Positions 1-11,006 of a stretch of 42,632 nucleotides of DNA are shown here, one piece after another. The notes under the pieces are model-generated. The model saw only the letters and a program-made list of their open reading frames with translations, searched no databases and had not been told where the DNA came from. The DNA is from Pezicula radicicola (Eukaryota > Ascomycota > Leotiomycetes > Helotiales > Dermateaceae). The stretch is taken from contig PDUO01000061.1 in assembly GCA_003008705.1 (NCBI GenBank), positions 215,997-258,628 on the forward strand, given 5' to 3'. Both the position numbers and the translations under genes were made by a program. Every line of letters begins with the position of its first letter. Within the stretch, counting starts at the first letter, position 1.

Positions 1-1375
1 ATAATTAAAAAATAATATATAAAGTTATAATATTATAATAATCTTAATTCTAATATTTTAATACTAGTATTAAATTCTAGATATATTAATAATAAACTTA
101 ATATTAAGTTTTTAAAGTATTTTATTAAATACTCTAATATTAGTTTAAATAAACTTTAAAAGATCTTACTTATAAATAATTATTTAAATTATTAAACTTT
201 TAAATTTATTATCTTTATAATTAAAAACTATATTATTCTTCTTTTATATCTCTTTTATATAATATATATACTTTAGTCTTTTAATATTAATATTTTTAAA
301 TTAAAGAAATACTAATACTAAGATATAGTTTATTAGATATTAATTAATCTTAATATTAAATATAAGATTACTTTATTAATAAGAGACTTAGAAGAGATTT
401 AAAAGAAAATATTTAAAAAGATAATAATTATTAATATTTAGAAAGAGTCTAAATATTAGTTTATCTTATTTAAATAAGTTAAGAAGAAAATAAAAATTTA
501 TATAAAACTAGAGTTAGTCTCTAAATCTAAGCTTCTTATTATACTATATAAGTTTAAATATATTAAAATTAAACTCTAATATTAAAAGAAGAAGATTATT
601 TTATTATTTAATAATTTATTATATAAAGTCTTTAAATTATATACTTATAGTATAAAGATTATTCTTATTAGAGAAGAGTTTTAAGAGTATTAATATTAAC
701 TTTTATAGAAATATATAGAGAATTAATAAAAGATTAAGATTTAAACTTAATAATCTATATAATAAAATAATTAATTAATAGTTTAAAAAGTATAAAAATA
801 GATTAAAATTAAAAAGATAAAAAAGAAAAAGAAACTTTAAGTTAAAGAGACTTATATACTTTTATAGTTTTAAAATTAAAAGAAGAGAGAGTTCTATATA
901 TATAGTATTATTATAAGAAAAACTAAAAGAACTTAAATTAAAGAGATTAAAAAACTTATTAAATAAAAACTTTTAATTTTAAAAGAGCTTCTTATTCTTA
1001 TTCTTAATTTTAAAAAAGAAGTTATACTTATTATAAAAAAAGAAACTTATACTAATAAAATATAAAAGAAAAAAAAAGAAGAGTAAACTAATTTTATTTA
1101 ATTTAAAAATTTTAACTTTAATTAATTTATAAAAGAAGAAAACTCTAAAGAAGAATTAATTAATAATAAGAATAATATTAATTTTACTTTATTTTAATTA
1201 TTTATATTATCTTATTTATTTCTAAATAGCTTTATTTTTTTATATTATATATTATACTATATATAATACTTAATTTTATTTTAATACCTAAGTCTAGATA
1301 TACTTTTAGTAGATTTTCCTAATAAATTATATCTTATAGTAGGTATTAGAGTAGTATACTTAGTTTCCTAGTATA
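1..1375. repeat. RIP-degraded AT-only island
   Basis: Almost pure A/T. The remaining C is nearly always followed by T and the remaining G is nearly always preceded by A. I saw essentially no CpA, TpG or CpG until composition returns to normal near 1375. That is the expected end product of heavy RIP acting on both strands of a repeated sequence. No reading frame survives, so the original element (probably a retroelement) cannot be named. Confidence 0.85.
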
Positions 1376-1944
1376 CTTACTTTCGCCGACCGTAAGGGAG
1401 GGCTCGCTTTGAAAAAGCACCGACAATTAATAAGCGTAGATAAGTTCGCTTCACGAACCACCACGGAAGGTTTCTTCTATACTATACTCTATCGAGGAGC
1501 CTCCAAAATCCACTACCTTAAATAATCCAGATAGATTAAAAACACTCCCGATATTATAAGAAGTAATAATCTTTTAGCCTACTCAGCATTATCTCATCCT
1601 CCGTTATCCAGAGATATTGTTAATATATGGTTTGAGGGTTCTAAGGTTCTTGACCATTTCGTACTTTGTTCTCCGTTGCCGGCCGTACCGGTCCGGATCT
1701 TATCAGTGATGATGTCTTAAGAGATGGTATGCCAGTTTTATAGCTTTCGATAAATATTGCAAGCTAGTTGAATTACCTAGCTTAGGTAACAACACTAAAG
1801 ACGATAAATTTCAATAATCTAAGTAATTCTCAGCTTCTGCAACGTAGGAAATACTAAGCAGTATGCATTTGAATACGTAATTATCTACAAATAGAAAAGA
1901 AGATAAAATGATATATATCTTTAATTCTCGTCTACAGTTGAAAA
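1376..1944. other. Gene-free transition between RIP island and HET gene 1
   Basis: Composition becomes normal abruptly near 1380. I see no coding potential, tRNA or recognisable repeat end. Because HET gene 1 ends at 1945 on the minus strand, its 3' UTR must lie here. Confidence 0.5.
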
Positions 1945-4308
1945 TCACTTTAGCTTAAATTTCATCAACCGTGGTGTCGTCGCCTGAAGGTTAAGGATAT
2001 TAACATTCTGAACCTCTAAAGTAGCTATTACAGCTCGAGATGCAATGCCGTCCTTCCATTGAAGCAGCAATAAATGCAGGCATAAATTTGATCTCTCGTA
2101 GTCCCTTGCCTCATCTTCGAGAGTCCAAGTCTCCTCACTGTCTTGCGAGGAATGATGAGGTGTTCCCGTGATGGTGTTGTAGCTAAAAGCTACGAGAAGG
2201 AAGTCGACTCGCTGAGGTACATTCTCGGTAAGAATTTGCCTATTAGGTTGTTGGCCACAATATTCAAACTTTGTCCATCCTAGAATGTTGCTAGATAGTT
2301 CAACTTTCTTGTGTACCTCTTTGTGTTTGTGCCAACTGCCGGATGGATCGGGACGTAGTAGCAAGGTTGTGGAAACAGCTAAAAGGATATCTAGCTGTAG
2401 CACTAGACCCTGAACGGTAAGTAATCCGGGAGACTCAACTTGGTGATGAAGAGTAGGAGTGATCTCCTTTAGAGGCAATGATCCGCTGATAAGCGTGTTG
2501 ATGTCAAGGATCACGGTACCTGGTGGTTCCATTAAAGGTGTTGGGGTTTTGGGACAATGTTGTATCGCATCGGGCTTTATCTCTTCTCCACCTTCCATCC
2601 ATAGACAGAGTGGAGGCTGTAAGATACGGCACCAATTGCAACCCAAAACCCACGGCCTTACAACCCACCTCACAGGCACGGCCCATATCCAACCAGCCCA
2701 AGACCAGCTCGGAAAATGCTTATTCCGTAGTCTACGGTCGACCTCGTTTCTAGAATTCATTTTCCGCATCAAATCCTTAGTCCACAAAAATGAGTATCGA
2801 AAATTGCGTCTTGGCATTCCGAATAAAAATCCGTCTAGGAAAGACACCTTCTCAAGCCTCTTTAAGAGACCAGTCACAGCGTTCAACGCATCTGATTGAT
2901 GTGTAAGCTTCCTGATAGCATAACGGCTAATTATGTCCTCGAAATCGCATTGTGTCTCTCCAGTTTTATCTGCGAATACGAGCGGATTGCGTAAGGAGCA
3001 GCGGTATGCTGTCAAGTCGTCGGCCCTTGGGTCTTCCAATCCATCCTTATCAACGAAATTGAAGGATTCTGAGCAAGACATACGGTTGCAGATAAAGTAA
3101 ACCTGTTCGCGGGCGAAGATAAGTCTTCTATTGGACAGAATGCCCTCCTGGAATGTCCACCCACGCGTTATCCAATTACTTTCCCTTAGTTTAGTTTCCA
3201 GCCGAGGCATCATTGATAAGAGAGAATTCCCTATCCCAAAATCGACAACTTCCTGCGGAATGGCTTGGCTGTTTGACCCAACCCTCGGTAGACCCTCACA
3301 TGCAGCGAGACCGTCTAGAGATATTATAGTCGCCAATGAAGCGCTATAGATAACATCCATTAACTCAATCTGCGTCTTTTGCCGTTCGCGATCTTGCGGG
3401 TCAATGCAAACGTAATCAACCCACAGGTATTGCTTTTGTAGGTTCCGAGTGACTCGAATAGCATCTTCGATAGTCGCTGGCAGCTCATCACGCAAAGGAC
3501 CAAGTGTGAAGCTTTCAGCTGGAGTGTCTCCCCAAACGTAGCTCAAAGCAAGGTAATCAACTAGTAGACTTTGTCGACTTGGATATCGAACAAGGCTTCG
3601 TGTGTTAACGTCAATAAGATAAATAGATGCAAGCTCTGCAGAAAAGCAAGGCCTGCACGCCTCGTGATAACGGGAGCAGTGGTTAAGCCACTTCAACAAA
3701 AGCGAGTAGTCAGGGGTCTTTGAGAAGACCTTTCGGGATGTGTATGACCGAGCTAAATGGCCGATTGGAAAAGAAGTTTCTGTGGCAATGCCGAAGTAAT
3801 CAATCTTCATCCACCCATCATTCATATTCTTCAACGGAGAATAATGGGCGATTAACCCATCACTCCGACGGAATTTGAACGAATTTTCATTGCGTCCAAC
3901 TGTCGAACTATGGTAACTGAGTGAATTGAATGAGAAACCGTTTTGTGAAGCTCTTTCAAGTTCGTGGCAAATCGGGCAATTCTGGATAAAAGGGTGATCA
4001 AGATCGAAAAGGATACGTTGGAGAAGGACTCGCACATCCTCGTCATTGGCTCCTCTACAACTATCTTGACTCAAAGCCGACTTTGTCCTTTCCACCACGG
4101 TGGGGAGATCGAGACCTTTACATCTATCGCAGATTCCCTTTGAGAATTGTTTGGACCCCGCTCCAGAGATGTTTTGGACACTTGCTGATATATCCACTGC
4201 AGTTTCATATAGCAACAAAGGTTGCGAGTTTGTGTGTGACATTCTGCTGCTGGCTGATTCTATGGTTTCAGTTTGGTTGCACGACTTGATCTCCCTTTGC
4301 GACTTCAA
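1945..4308 (-). CDS. HET-domain (heterokaryon incompatibility) protein, 787 aa
   Basis: Single uninterrupted frame. The HET domain shows its three blocks: YLALSYVWG (about residues 252-260), LWVDYVCIDPQD followed by the M-x-x-IY segment (about 295-321), and W-I-T-R-G-W-T-F-Q-E (379-388). N-terminal to it are the paired cysteines common in these proteins: C60/C63, C111/C114 and C211-x3-H-x2-C218. HET proteins act in non-self recognition and regulated cell death after hyphal fusion; the partner cannot be read from sequence. No NACHT, WD or other C-terminal module is visible. The start at 4308 gives the longest frame; Met23 is an alternative. A second HET gene lies upstream in the same orientation. 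Family call sure; specificity unknown. Confidence 0.9.
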   Translation of the reverse strand: MKSQREIKSCNQTETIESASSRMSHTNSQPLLLYETAVDISASVQNISGAGSKQFSKGICDRCKGLDLPTVVERTKSALSQDSCRGANDEDVRVLLQRILFDLDHPFIQNCPICHELERASQNGFSFNSLSYHSSTVGRNENSFKFRRSDGLIAHYSPLKNMNDGWMKIDYFGIATETSFPIGHLARSYTSRKVFSKTPDYSLLLKWLNHCSRYHEACRPCFSAELASIYLIDVNTRSLVRYPSRQSLLVDYLALSYVWGDTPAESFTLGPLRDELPATIEDAIRVTRNLQKQYLWVDYVCIDPQDRERQKTQIELMDVIYSASLATIISLDGLAACEGLPRVGSNSQAIPQEVVDFGIGNSLLSMMPRLETKLRESNWITRGWTFQEGILSNRRLIFAREQVYFICNRMSCSESFNFVDKDGLEDPRADDLTAYRCSLRNPLVFADKTGETQCDFEDIISRYAIRKLTHQSDALNAVTGLLKRLEKVSFLDGFLFGMPRRNFRYSFLWTKDLMRKMNSRNEVDRRLRNKHFPSWSWAGWIWAVPVRWVVRPWVLGCNWCRILQPPLCLWMEGGEEIKPDAIQHCPKTPTPLMEPPGTVILDINTLISGSLPLKEITPTLHHQVESPGLLTVQGLVLQLDILLAVSTTLLLRPDPSGSWHKHKEVHKKVELSSNILGWTKFEYCGQQPNRQILTENVPQRVDFLLVAFSYNTITGTPHHSSQDSEETWTLEDEARDYERSNLCLHLLLLQWKDGIASRAVIATLEVQNVNILNLQATTPRLMKFKLK

Positions 4309-5900
4309 GCACGATCCCCGGAAGGTCCTGGCAATTAATGAAAAAAAGCTCGAAGGAAAACCGGAGGGTATCAGAGACTAGCGGCAAAAGAGAATCTTTG
4401 GAAGAGTAGAAGATATGGGGAGAAAAGATATTGAACACGGGAAAGGCAAGGCTGGCTACTGCCTTGAGAATTGCCAATACTACCTTAAAACAAGGCTCAT
4501 TATCCGTCACATTAGGCAGCAAGCCGCCTTAGGACTGCGTGCGCTAAACTCAAAGAGGGAGCACATCAGAACGTAGTTTACAAGTGGCTAATCACGTGGG
4601 TTTAAGATTAAAAGGGTTGATTCACTTCTAGCCCTCTCGCTATCGCAAAGGATAAACTAGCTTGTGCCTGTGCGATTTCCAGATTAGATGCATAGCAAAT
4701 TTTAGTCAATAAGTGCCTGTTTTATAAAGGAGCGGAGTCGGGCTCTGCCGTAGTATAATTTAGTGCAAGGCCCATATAAAATTACTGCTCACTAGTAAAA
4801 TCTTCCTCTCTTCATCAACAACACGATTTTCATCTAAAAGCTTCGTTTTTCCCACCTACCGTCCCTATAGTCTATGTATATAGTTAGTTTAGCCCTATTA
4901 CGGGAGCGTTAGTAGTAAACAGGTACCCTAGAGCATCATTTCCTATATAAATTAGGAGTAATTCGATGTTGCCGTATGGGCTAAAACTACTCTGGGCGTA
5001 CCGGTTTAGGCGCTGTACTCTGGTAAGGCACGAAATAAGACAATATTAAAACCATTTATATTGATAATAGCGTTTGACTTGGCAAGTCCAAAATCAACGA
5101 ACTAATTCGACGAAATGGGATGAATAAACCCCTAGTTAGTAGGCGAGAGATCTTTAGGTAACCTTTAAGCTAGGACAATCGGTGCATAAAACAGCGACTA
5201 AATTAGTTAGGTTCGGCGCCATCGCCTTTAAATTTTACATTTAGGTATAAAACAATAGTATTTGGGGTGCAACTCGCTTTTATGCATACACTACCTTCGT
5301 CTAAATAAAATAGTATACACAAACTTACTAAGATATACAAACCAAATAGTAAGCACAAACTAGACAGTGATGATCCTCACCTCATATTTTGGATGGTCTC
5401 TATCGGAATAATCTCTAGAAATTTCTTAAGTGGAACCCTCTTGGCAGATCTCAGCGGTGGGATAATTGTCTCTTAAAACGGCGACTAAGACTGCTAAATT
5501 TGGCAACTATCGCACCGGATTCTTGCATTTACGTGTAAATTGGGATCGTCCCCTCATTTTGGCGTGGTAAGTTGTACTTCATCGCCGACAGCGCAACGTC
5601 TCTGCCTTGAAAGAGTTGATAGCATTTTACGAATTCTTTTAGTTGCTGAACTCGATAGCCAGCTAGCTTCCCTTCTAGCAACAATATTATGTTAATATTT
5701 ATTATTATAAGTTAAGAATATTAACTTAGATACTAAAAGAGTAAGTGTACTAGTCTACCTGGTAGTGTTCTTGAGTAGCTACTTTTACTCGGTAGTTTGT
5801 AGTATAAATAGATAAATTAATAGTCTCTGTTAAGGAAAGTAGATTCTTAATAGCTAATATAATAACATAACCGTTATAAGCCCCTATCTCCTTGCTTCCC
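4309..5900. other. Intergenic region between the two HET genes
   Basis: No gene seen. It holds the HET gene 1 promoter, the 43-bp box at 4541-4583, and TA-rich tracts (for example 5030-5350 and 5690-5870) that look like moderately mutated repeat remnants. Small open frames here have no family signature. Confidence 0.5.
4541..4583. repeat. 43-bp box upstream of HET gene 1 (copy 1)
   Basis: Begins GCGCTAAACTCAAAGAGG and ends AACGTAGTTTACAA. The same box recurs at 8230-8272 with about seven differences. It starts 233 bp upstream of the HET gene 1 start codon; the second copy starts 181 bp upstream of HET gene 2. It is either the trace of a gene-plus-promoter duplication or a shared regulatory element. 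Confidence 0.7.
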
Positions 5901-8049
5901 TTAGACGATATCAATAGTATATGATCCGCTAGAGTTGACCTCAAAATAATCTTCTGTGGTCAATGTATAAAGACGACCGCTGAATGCGTTCTCAAGATCA
6001 GTGTTCCGATAATCGCTGCCAGGAGGAATGAAGAAAGACCCAGCCCTGGTAAATGTGCCACTTTGATATGTCCGCTGGAGTACAATTCCATGGATTGTAA
6101 GCCCATCGACGGTATCCTCGGAGGCGATATAAAGTAGAAAGTATATTGATAGAGCGAGTTCGTTATCAATTTTTAAGGAATCAACAACGCCCTGCCGACT
6201 CGTATCCCACGTCACAATTAGTGCTTTGCTCTTCTGGAACTCGAAATCTTCAAATTCTCGGAACACAGTGCCATAGCCTTGATTCTCAATATACAAGCAA
6301 GGCTTGCTGTCTAGGACATACCGGTGTACTTTGCAAACTGGGCCACGCAATCGTAGCCGACAAAAGTTGGCCCCATCAAAAAAGTTCTGCGATATCCGAT
6401 CTATCCAGGTCTCTAATACTGTGGCAACCACGTTTGAGTTGCTGCTATCCATATGAACAATACCAATTCCCGCCAATATGGATGCCCACGACCATGATGG
6501 GGCTAAGTTCATCTCGGTTTTATTGGTTTTAGTCCGTGACTGGGACTCTCTTGCCTCTTGCTGGTCCTGAAACCAAAGCAACGACGCTGGTAAGTCGCCC
6601 TTCCACATCCCTGCGAGGTAGTCGGACGCTTCAAGTCCCATTCCCGAGCAACATCTCTTCGCAACTGCAGAGATAGCAAGTAACCGATCATCGATGAAGC
6701 TGAGTGAAGTCTGAGAGAATTGTTCCACAAGTTCATACCATTGCTGTTTCACTTGCTGCGAGGACAATACGGGTGAGTTACGGAAATTGGGCTTCTGGGC
6801 GAATACTGGAGCGGGAAATCCTTGCGGCAGAACTTCCGATGCCTCGAGAGAGTGACATTCCCAAAGTACCTGGTCTTTGGTGAAATGGACGATGCGGGGC
6901 GCTAAAGTTCGCTCCTGAAAGACCCAGCCACGTTTGTTCAGAGGTCCCTCTGACGATCGGAGGGAGCAATTGTTAGAAAATGCCTGAAGATTTAGGTCCT
7001 GTTGAGTGTGATTTCTGACCACCGTTCGGCAGGGATTGATGCCGAGAATGTTCCTGTCGAACACCAAGCCGTCTAGCGTTCCCTCCGTTGCAGAAATATT
7101 GAGAGCGGAGTTGAAGTAGATTTCATCCATGTGCATGATTTCCTTCATCTTTTCCAACTTATCATCTTGCATTATGCACAATGCGTCTATCCAAAGATAG
7201 CGGAATCCTAGACATCTAGTGACGTGGATAGCGTGTCGAAATACAGCCGCCTCCTTTGATTGTAAAAGATAGGAAGATATGTCGTCGCTTAGAAGAAACG
7301 ACGACTTCTTAGTAAGTAATATACTTGGCGGACTACCCCATCTATGACTGAGTGTGAGATAGGAAGAGTCTTGAGGTACATAGTTCGATGAATAAATACG
7401 GGCGTTGGAGAGTTTCTCGAGGCTCAGTTCACTGAATTCCTCGTGTCTAATGTCGTGTATGGCTTGAGGCTTGCCTGTATCACTCGGCATTACGTCTATT
7501 AGCCGTAGTGGAAATCTGCGGCTTTGTTGAGTCATTGTGCAGTTTGCATGGCATGAATTACAAGTCTTAATCCATGATCGCATTGTCTTAAGTGTCTCGA
7601 ATGACCATGTCCTAGGAGAAATGAGGACACGCACCACCCCATGTTTGACTGTAAGACTTAGTTTCCGAGCTGATGCTTGACAATGTGGATTTTCACTGAC
7701 CATCTTGTATTCGTAGTGCTCCTGGGTAGCCTACCCGAATACCTTGTTCCTTCACCTCGTTCCTCTCAAGACCTAAGATTGCGGCCTCTTCGTCGTCTCT
7801 AGCTTGGGAGATAATCAACTCCATACGTTCCTCGAAATCTAGTGGCTCAAGGAGCCGAGGAATCTTCTGAGCCATGAGTACGCACATCTGGCATCTTGAC
7901 AAAGACACGTTGGCTATCAATCGGGACTGATAGTCCGTAGTAAATATTGTTGAGGTCCTCTTTATAGGCTCGGACGAAAGGAAACAGGCTGCATCTTTGA
8001 AAATATGGATGCAGTCATTGCATATCTTTTGGACTTGAGAGAGTGCCAT
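5901..8049 (-). CDS. HET-domain protein, probably two exons (about 698 aa)
   Basis: Two overlapping frames make one HET protein. The first (from 8049) carries C-x2-C pairs at residues 10/13 and 53/56. The second carries C-x2-C-x3-C (TCNSCHANC), then HET blocks YLTLSHRWG, YLWIDALCIMQDD and RGWVFQERTLAP. The best join is a 52-nt intron 7755-7704 (GTGAAG...ACAAG), giving exons 8049-7756 and 7703-5901 in phase 0. The donor is weak and no good branch site is seen, so a one-base frameshift in a decaying gene is the alternative. Its neighbour is another HET gene on the same strand with a matching upstream box. Role: non-self recognition or cell death, by family. Domain call strong; join uncertain. 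Confidence 0.8.
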
Positions 8050-8715
8050 GCGAAATTAGGAGTTAGAGCAAGTTCATTGTCGACGAACCTTCCGAAGATA
8101 CTCAGAGCGACCTACTTGGCCAGAGTTGCTGCAGCCCAGGCAGCACTTAGGTTTAGGCAAACTTTCCCACGTGACGGTGTTAGCCGAAAGCAGTGCCTTA
8201 TTAAGCGAGGCGCCATACCCGAAGTAGAAGCGCTAAACTCAAAGAGGCAGCGCACCTAAACGTAGTTTACAAACATTATACTCAGGTAGCTTCTCTAAGT
8301 AACAGGGTTATAAACTTTATTAATACTCTATTTATACAGTATAGTTTTTTTATCTTTGCAGTAAAGTAATTAAAGTAGCTAAGAAAGGGAGAGGAAGACA
8401 ACGGAAGGGAAGGAATAAAATATAATGTATAAGTAATATAAAGTTATATTTTATATAAAACTAGTACAGGTATAGGGATAAATAAGCTTAACTTATAGTA
8501 AGAGAATAGTTATATAAATTTTCTTATAATATTTAAGTAATAGATAATAATAAATATCTTGTTCTCCTCTCCCCTCCTCTCCTCTCTCTTACTTTCCTTT
8601 TTTTTTACTTTTATCCATCTAATCCTCTAACTTAAGTGTAAATACAAAAGAATCTCATCTCCTAAACTATCTTCTATATCTCCGAGTCTCCTGTTTGCTG
8701 TGCTGATGTTTGAGG
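8050..8715. other. Intergenic region with second HET-upstream box
   Basis: Contains the HET gene 2 promoter, the box at 8230-8272, and then AT-rich and CT-rich low-complexity DNA (8300-8640). No gene seen. Confidence 0.5.
8230..8272. repeat. 43-bp box upstream of HET gene 2 (copy 2)
   Basis: Same order and orientation as 4541-4583: GCGCTAAACTCAAAGAGG at the left, AACGTAGTTTAC near the right. The differences are substitutions in the middle. Confidence 0.7.
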
Positions 8716-10419
8716 CTAGATTGTGGAGGTTTTGATGTTGTGAGTGTGAGTGTGAGTGTGAGTGTAAATGTGATTGAATGGGTAGGGATGGTTCTTAAGT
8801 ATTTGAGTTAGCTGGCTAGAAAGGTGATAGGAAGGGGAGAGGAGTGAAGTAGGTGGGTGACTAGGTGCTAATTTGGTTTGGGATTTGGTAGGGGAAAAAT
8901 GGTATAGTATGATATAACTTACCATGGATTTGACAAGTCGCGGGAGTGGGTGTTGAAATGGATTTTGTGGGTTCAGCTGGTTTGGTAGATTTGACGGGTT
9001 TAGTAGGTTGGTTGGGAAGAGCATCGCGAAGTGTAGGTGGTTGTGGTTTTGGTTGTAGTGAATAGGATATTCTTGGTGATGAATTATGAGATGTGGTTGT
9101 GGCTGAATGAGATGGGGCGAGAGGTACGCGAGATGCAGCTGGCAGTGGGTTATGAGAAAGAGATGGAGATAGAGACTGGGATGGGGATGGAGATAGGGAT
9201 GGTGAGGAATGAGATCTGGGTAGTTGTGGCGAGGGCGAGGGTGAACGAGGTGAAGCTGGGAGTAGTGGATCATAAATCGTGGGTGGTGGTGATGAATGGG
9301 ATATATCTGGGGCTGTGGCTAGCAATGGATGATCACGACGAGATGAAGCCGAACGAAATTTGGGTAGTCGTAGTGAGGGTGAGCGAGGTGAAGCTGGCAG
9401 TGGACTATGAAACATGGGTGGTGGATGGGAGATAGCTGTGGCTGTAGTTGTGGCTGGCTGTGGATTACGGGATGTAGTCAGACGGGATGTGGTGCGAGAT
9501 GTATGAGTAGGTGGTTGTGATTGTGGTTGTGGTGAATGAGAATGAGGATAAGAACGAGAACGAGAATGAGATATGGTGGTTGGTGGTAGTGGATCATGAA
9601 ACGTGACTAGCTGGCGTGGTGAACGAGATGATGTGGTGGCCTTCATTCGATCACGAAATAAGTTGTTGTTATTATTTGATGTGGATGTAGCTAGATCAGA
9701 TTTCCGTTTGGAATTGGACTCCGATCTGGACTTGGCCTTGGACGCTGAAGTAGTGGGCATGGGCATGGGCGTGGGTGTGGTTGTTGTCGACGGGCCGGTC
9801 CATACCGAAATGTCATCATCCTCATTATTGTTATTCTGATTCTTCTGCACCTGGAACCGGTTCGGCTCTGAAAACCCCCTGCCGAGAAGCTCGAACTCTC
9901 GTACCGGACTAGGTCTACACGCTTCTTAGTTTGATGCTCAATTCTTAAGATCAGTAGGTTCTGTACTTACGTCGAGCTTTCGTTTTCATCAACCCAGCGA
10001 ACAAAGACATCATCATCATCAACACCACCATCGTCACCATCACCATCACCATCATCACCTCTACCACCAGCACTATCCTCCCACTTATTCCACTCGGCAG
10101 CTAGTTTTCGTCGAATCTTAGGATCGACAATACTGCGCAGCTTGGTTCGGGCGTCTCCGGTTGTTGTGATGCACGCCGTAAAGTCGAGGGCCGAGTATAG
10201 TGCAGTCAGATCGAGGCCGCGGAGGGATTGCTCAGTAATTTTGGTTTTCCCCTTGGTCTCGCAAAGTGTGTGGACGAAGCCCTGAAATTGCGCATCAGTC
10301 TGTATAAAATGCTGGAATGTGGTATTGTGCCATGGCGTCCAGCGAAAGACCATCGACGACTTGAGGCTTTTGACAGGGAAGCCCATAATGGTCTTGCCAT
10401 CGTTTTTTCTCGCATCCAT
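8716..10419 (-). CDS. Ser/Pro-rich low-complexity protein, three exons (about 518 aa), unknown function
   Basis: Exon 1 10419-9971 encodes a compact N-terminal region and an acidic Gly/Asp tract written by a GAT/GGT microsatellite. The intron at 9970-9879 has a perfect GTAAGT donor and CAG acceptor. Exon 2 (9878-8923) encodes a Ser/Pro/Thr-rich disordered region with an imperfect internal repeat around LPASPRSPS. A second GTAAGT donor at 8922 and a TAG acceptor at 8868 restore frame to a short exon 3 (8867-8716) ending in His-Thr repeats. If intron 2 is not used, the protein stops at 8861 with 488 aa. No known domain recognised; no signal peptide or membrane segment seen. It is divergent from the 11007 gene, sharing a promoter of about 590 bp. 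Confidence 0.65.
8737..8767. repeat. TGTGAG hexanucleotide microsatellite
   Basis: About four to five TGTGAG units on the plus strand. In the three-exon model they encode a His-Thr run at the C terminus of the Ser/Pro-rich protein. Confidence 0.8.
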
Positions 10420-11006
10420 GTTGCAAGCGATGTTACGATATTATTGCGCACGATGTTGAGATCTAGAAGAATAAGGAGAACGACGACAAAACAAAGCAGC
10501 AGGATGAGGTCGGTTAGTTGATTGATTGATTGATTGACAAATGAGCAAGCCGTCATTGATTTATGGACGAAAGAGCCGACTACCCTTGATGTTTGCGATA
10601 GATGGCTGCAACCTCCAGACTTTCTGAGAGATATCTTGATTATTCTCACCGGAAAAAAAATGTCCATATTCAGTAGCAGCATCCGCAGGTTGCCGAAGCT
10701 GAGATTGAAGCCGAGACATCCAATATGACCAGGAATGTAGCAGCAAACGGACAAAGACAACATCTCCAACACCACAACAGCAAACGAACAAAGACATCAC
10801 TTCCAACACTGGAACCGCAACCGCCACCATTATCCCTCGCCACCCATCTCTCTCACCGCCATCTCTCTCGCCCATCATCTCTGCCAAACAGCCCTCACTA
10901 CCACATCCCTCTCCACCATCTCTGAAAAACATCTCAGCATTCCTCGCCTTCGACCATCTCCTGCCCTCACCAATACCACATCATCGCTCTGAGCCTTCTG
11001 TCCGCA
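10420..11006. promoter_or_regulatory. Divergent promoter between two unrecognised genes
   Basis: About 590 bp between start codons at 10419 (minus) and 11007 (plus). It contains a short (ATTG)n run near 10520-10538 and a CA/CT-rich pyrimidine stretch before 11007 that could be the plus-strand 5' UTR. No sharper site can be supported. Confidence 0.4.

Noticed and set aside
8872..9273. Long His/Leu/Pro frame on the minus strand overlapping the Ser/Pro-rich gene
   Set aside because: Alternate frame of low-complexity DNA. Only its last part (8867-8716) is kept, as exon 3, because splice sites and phase fit.
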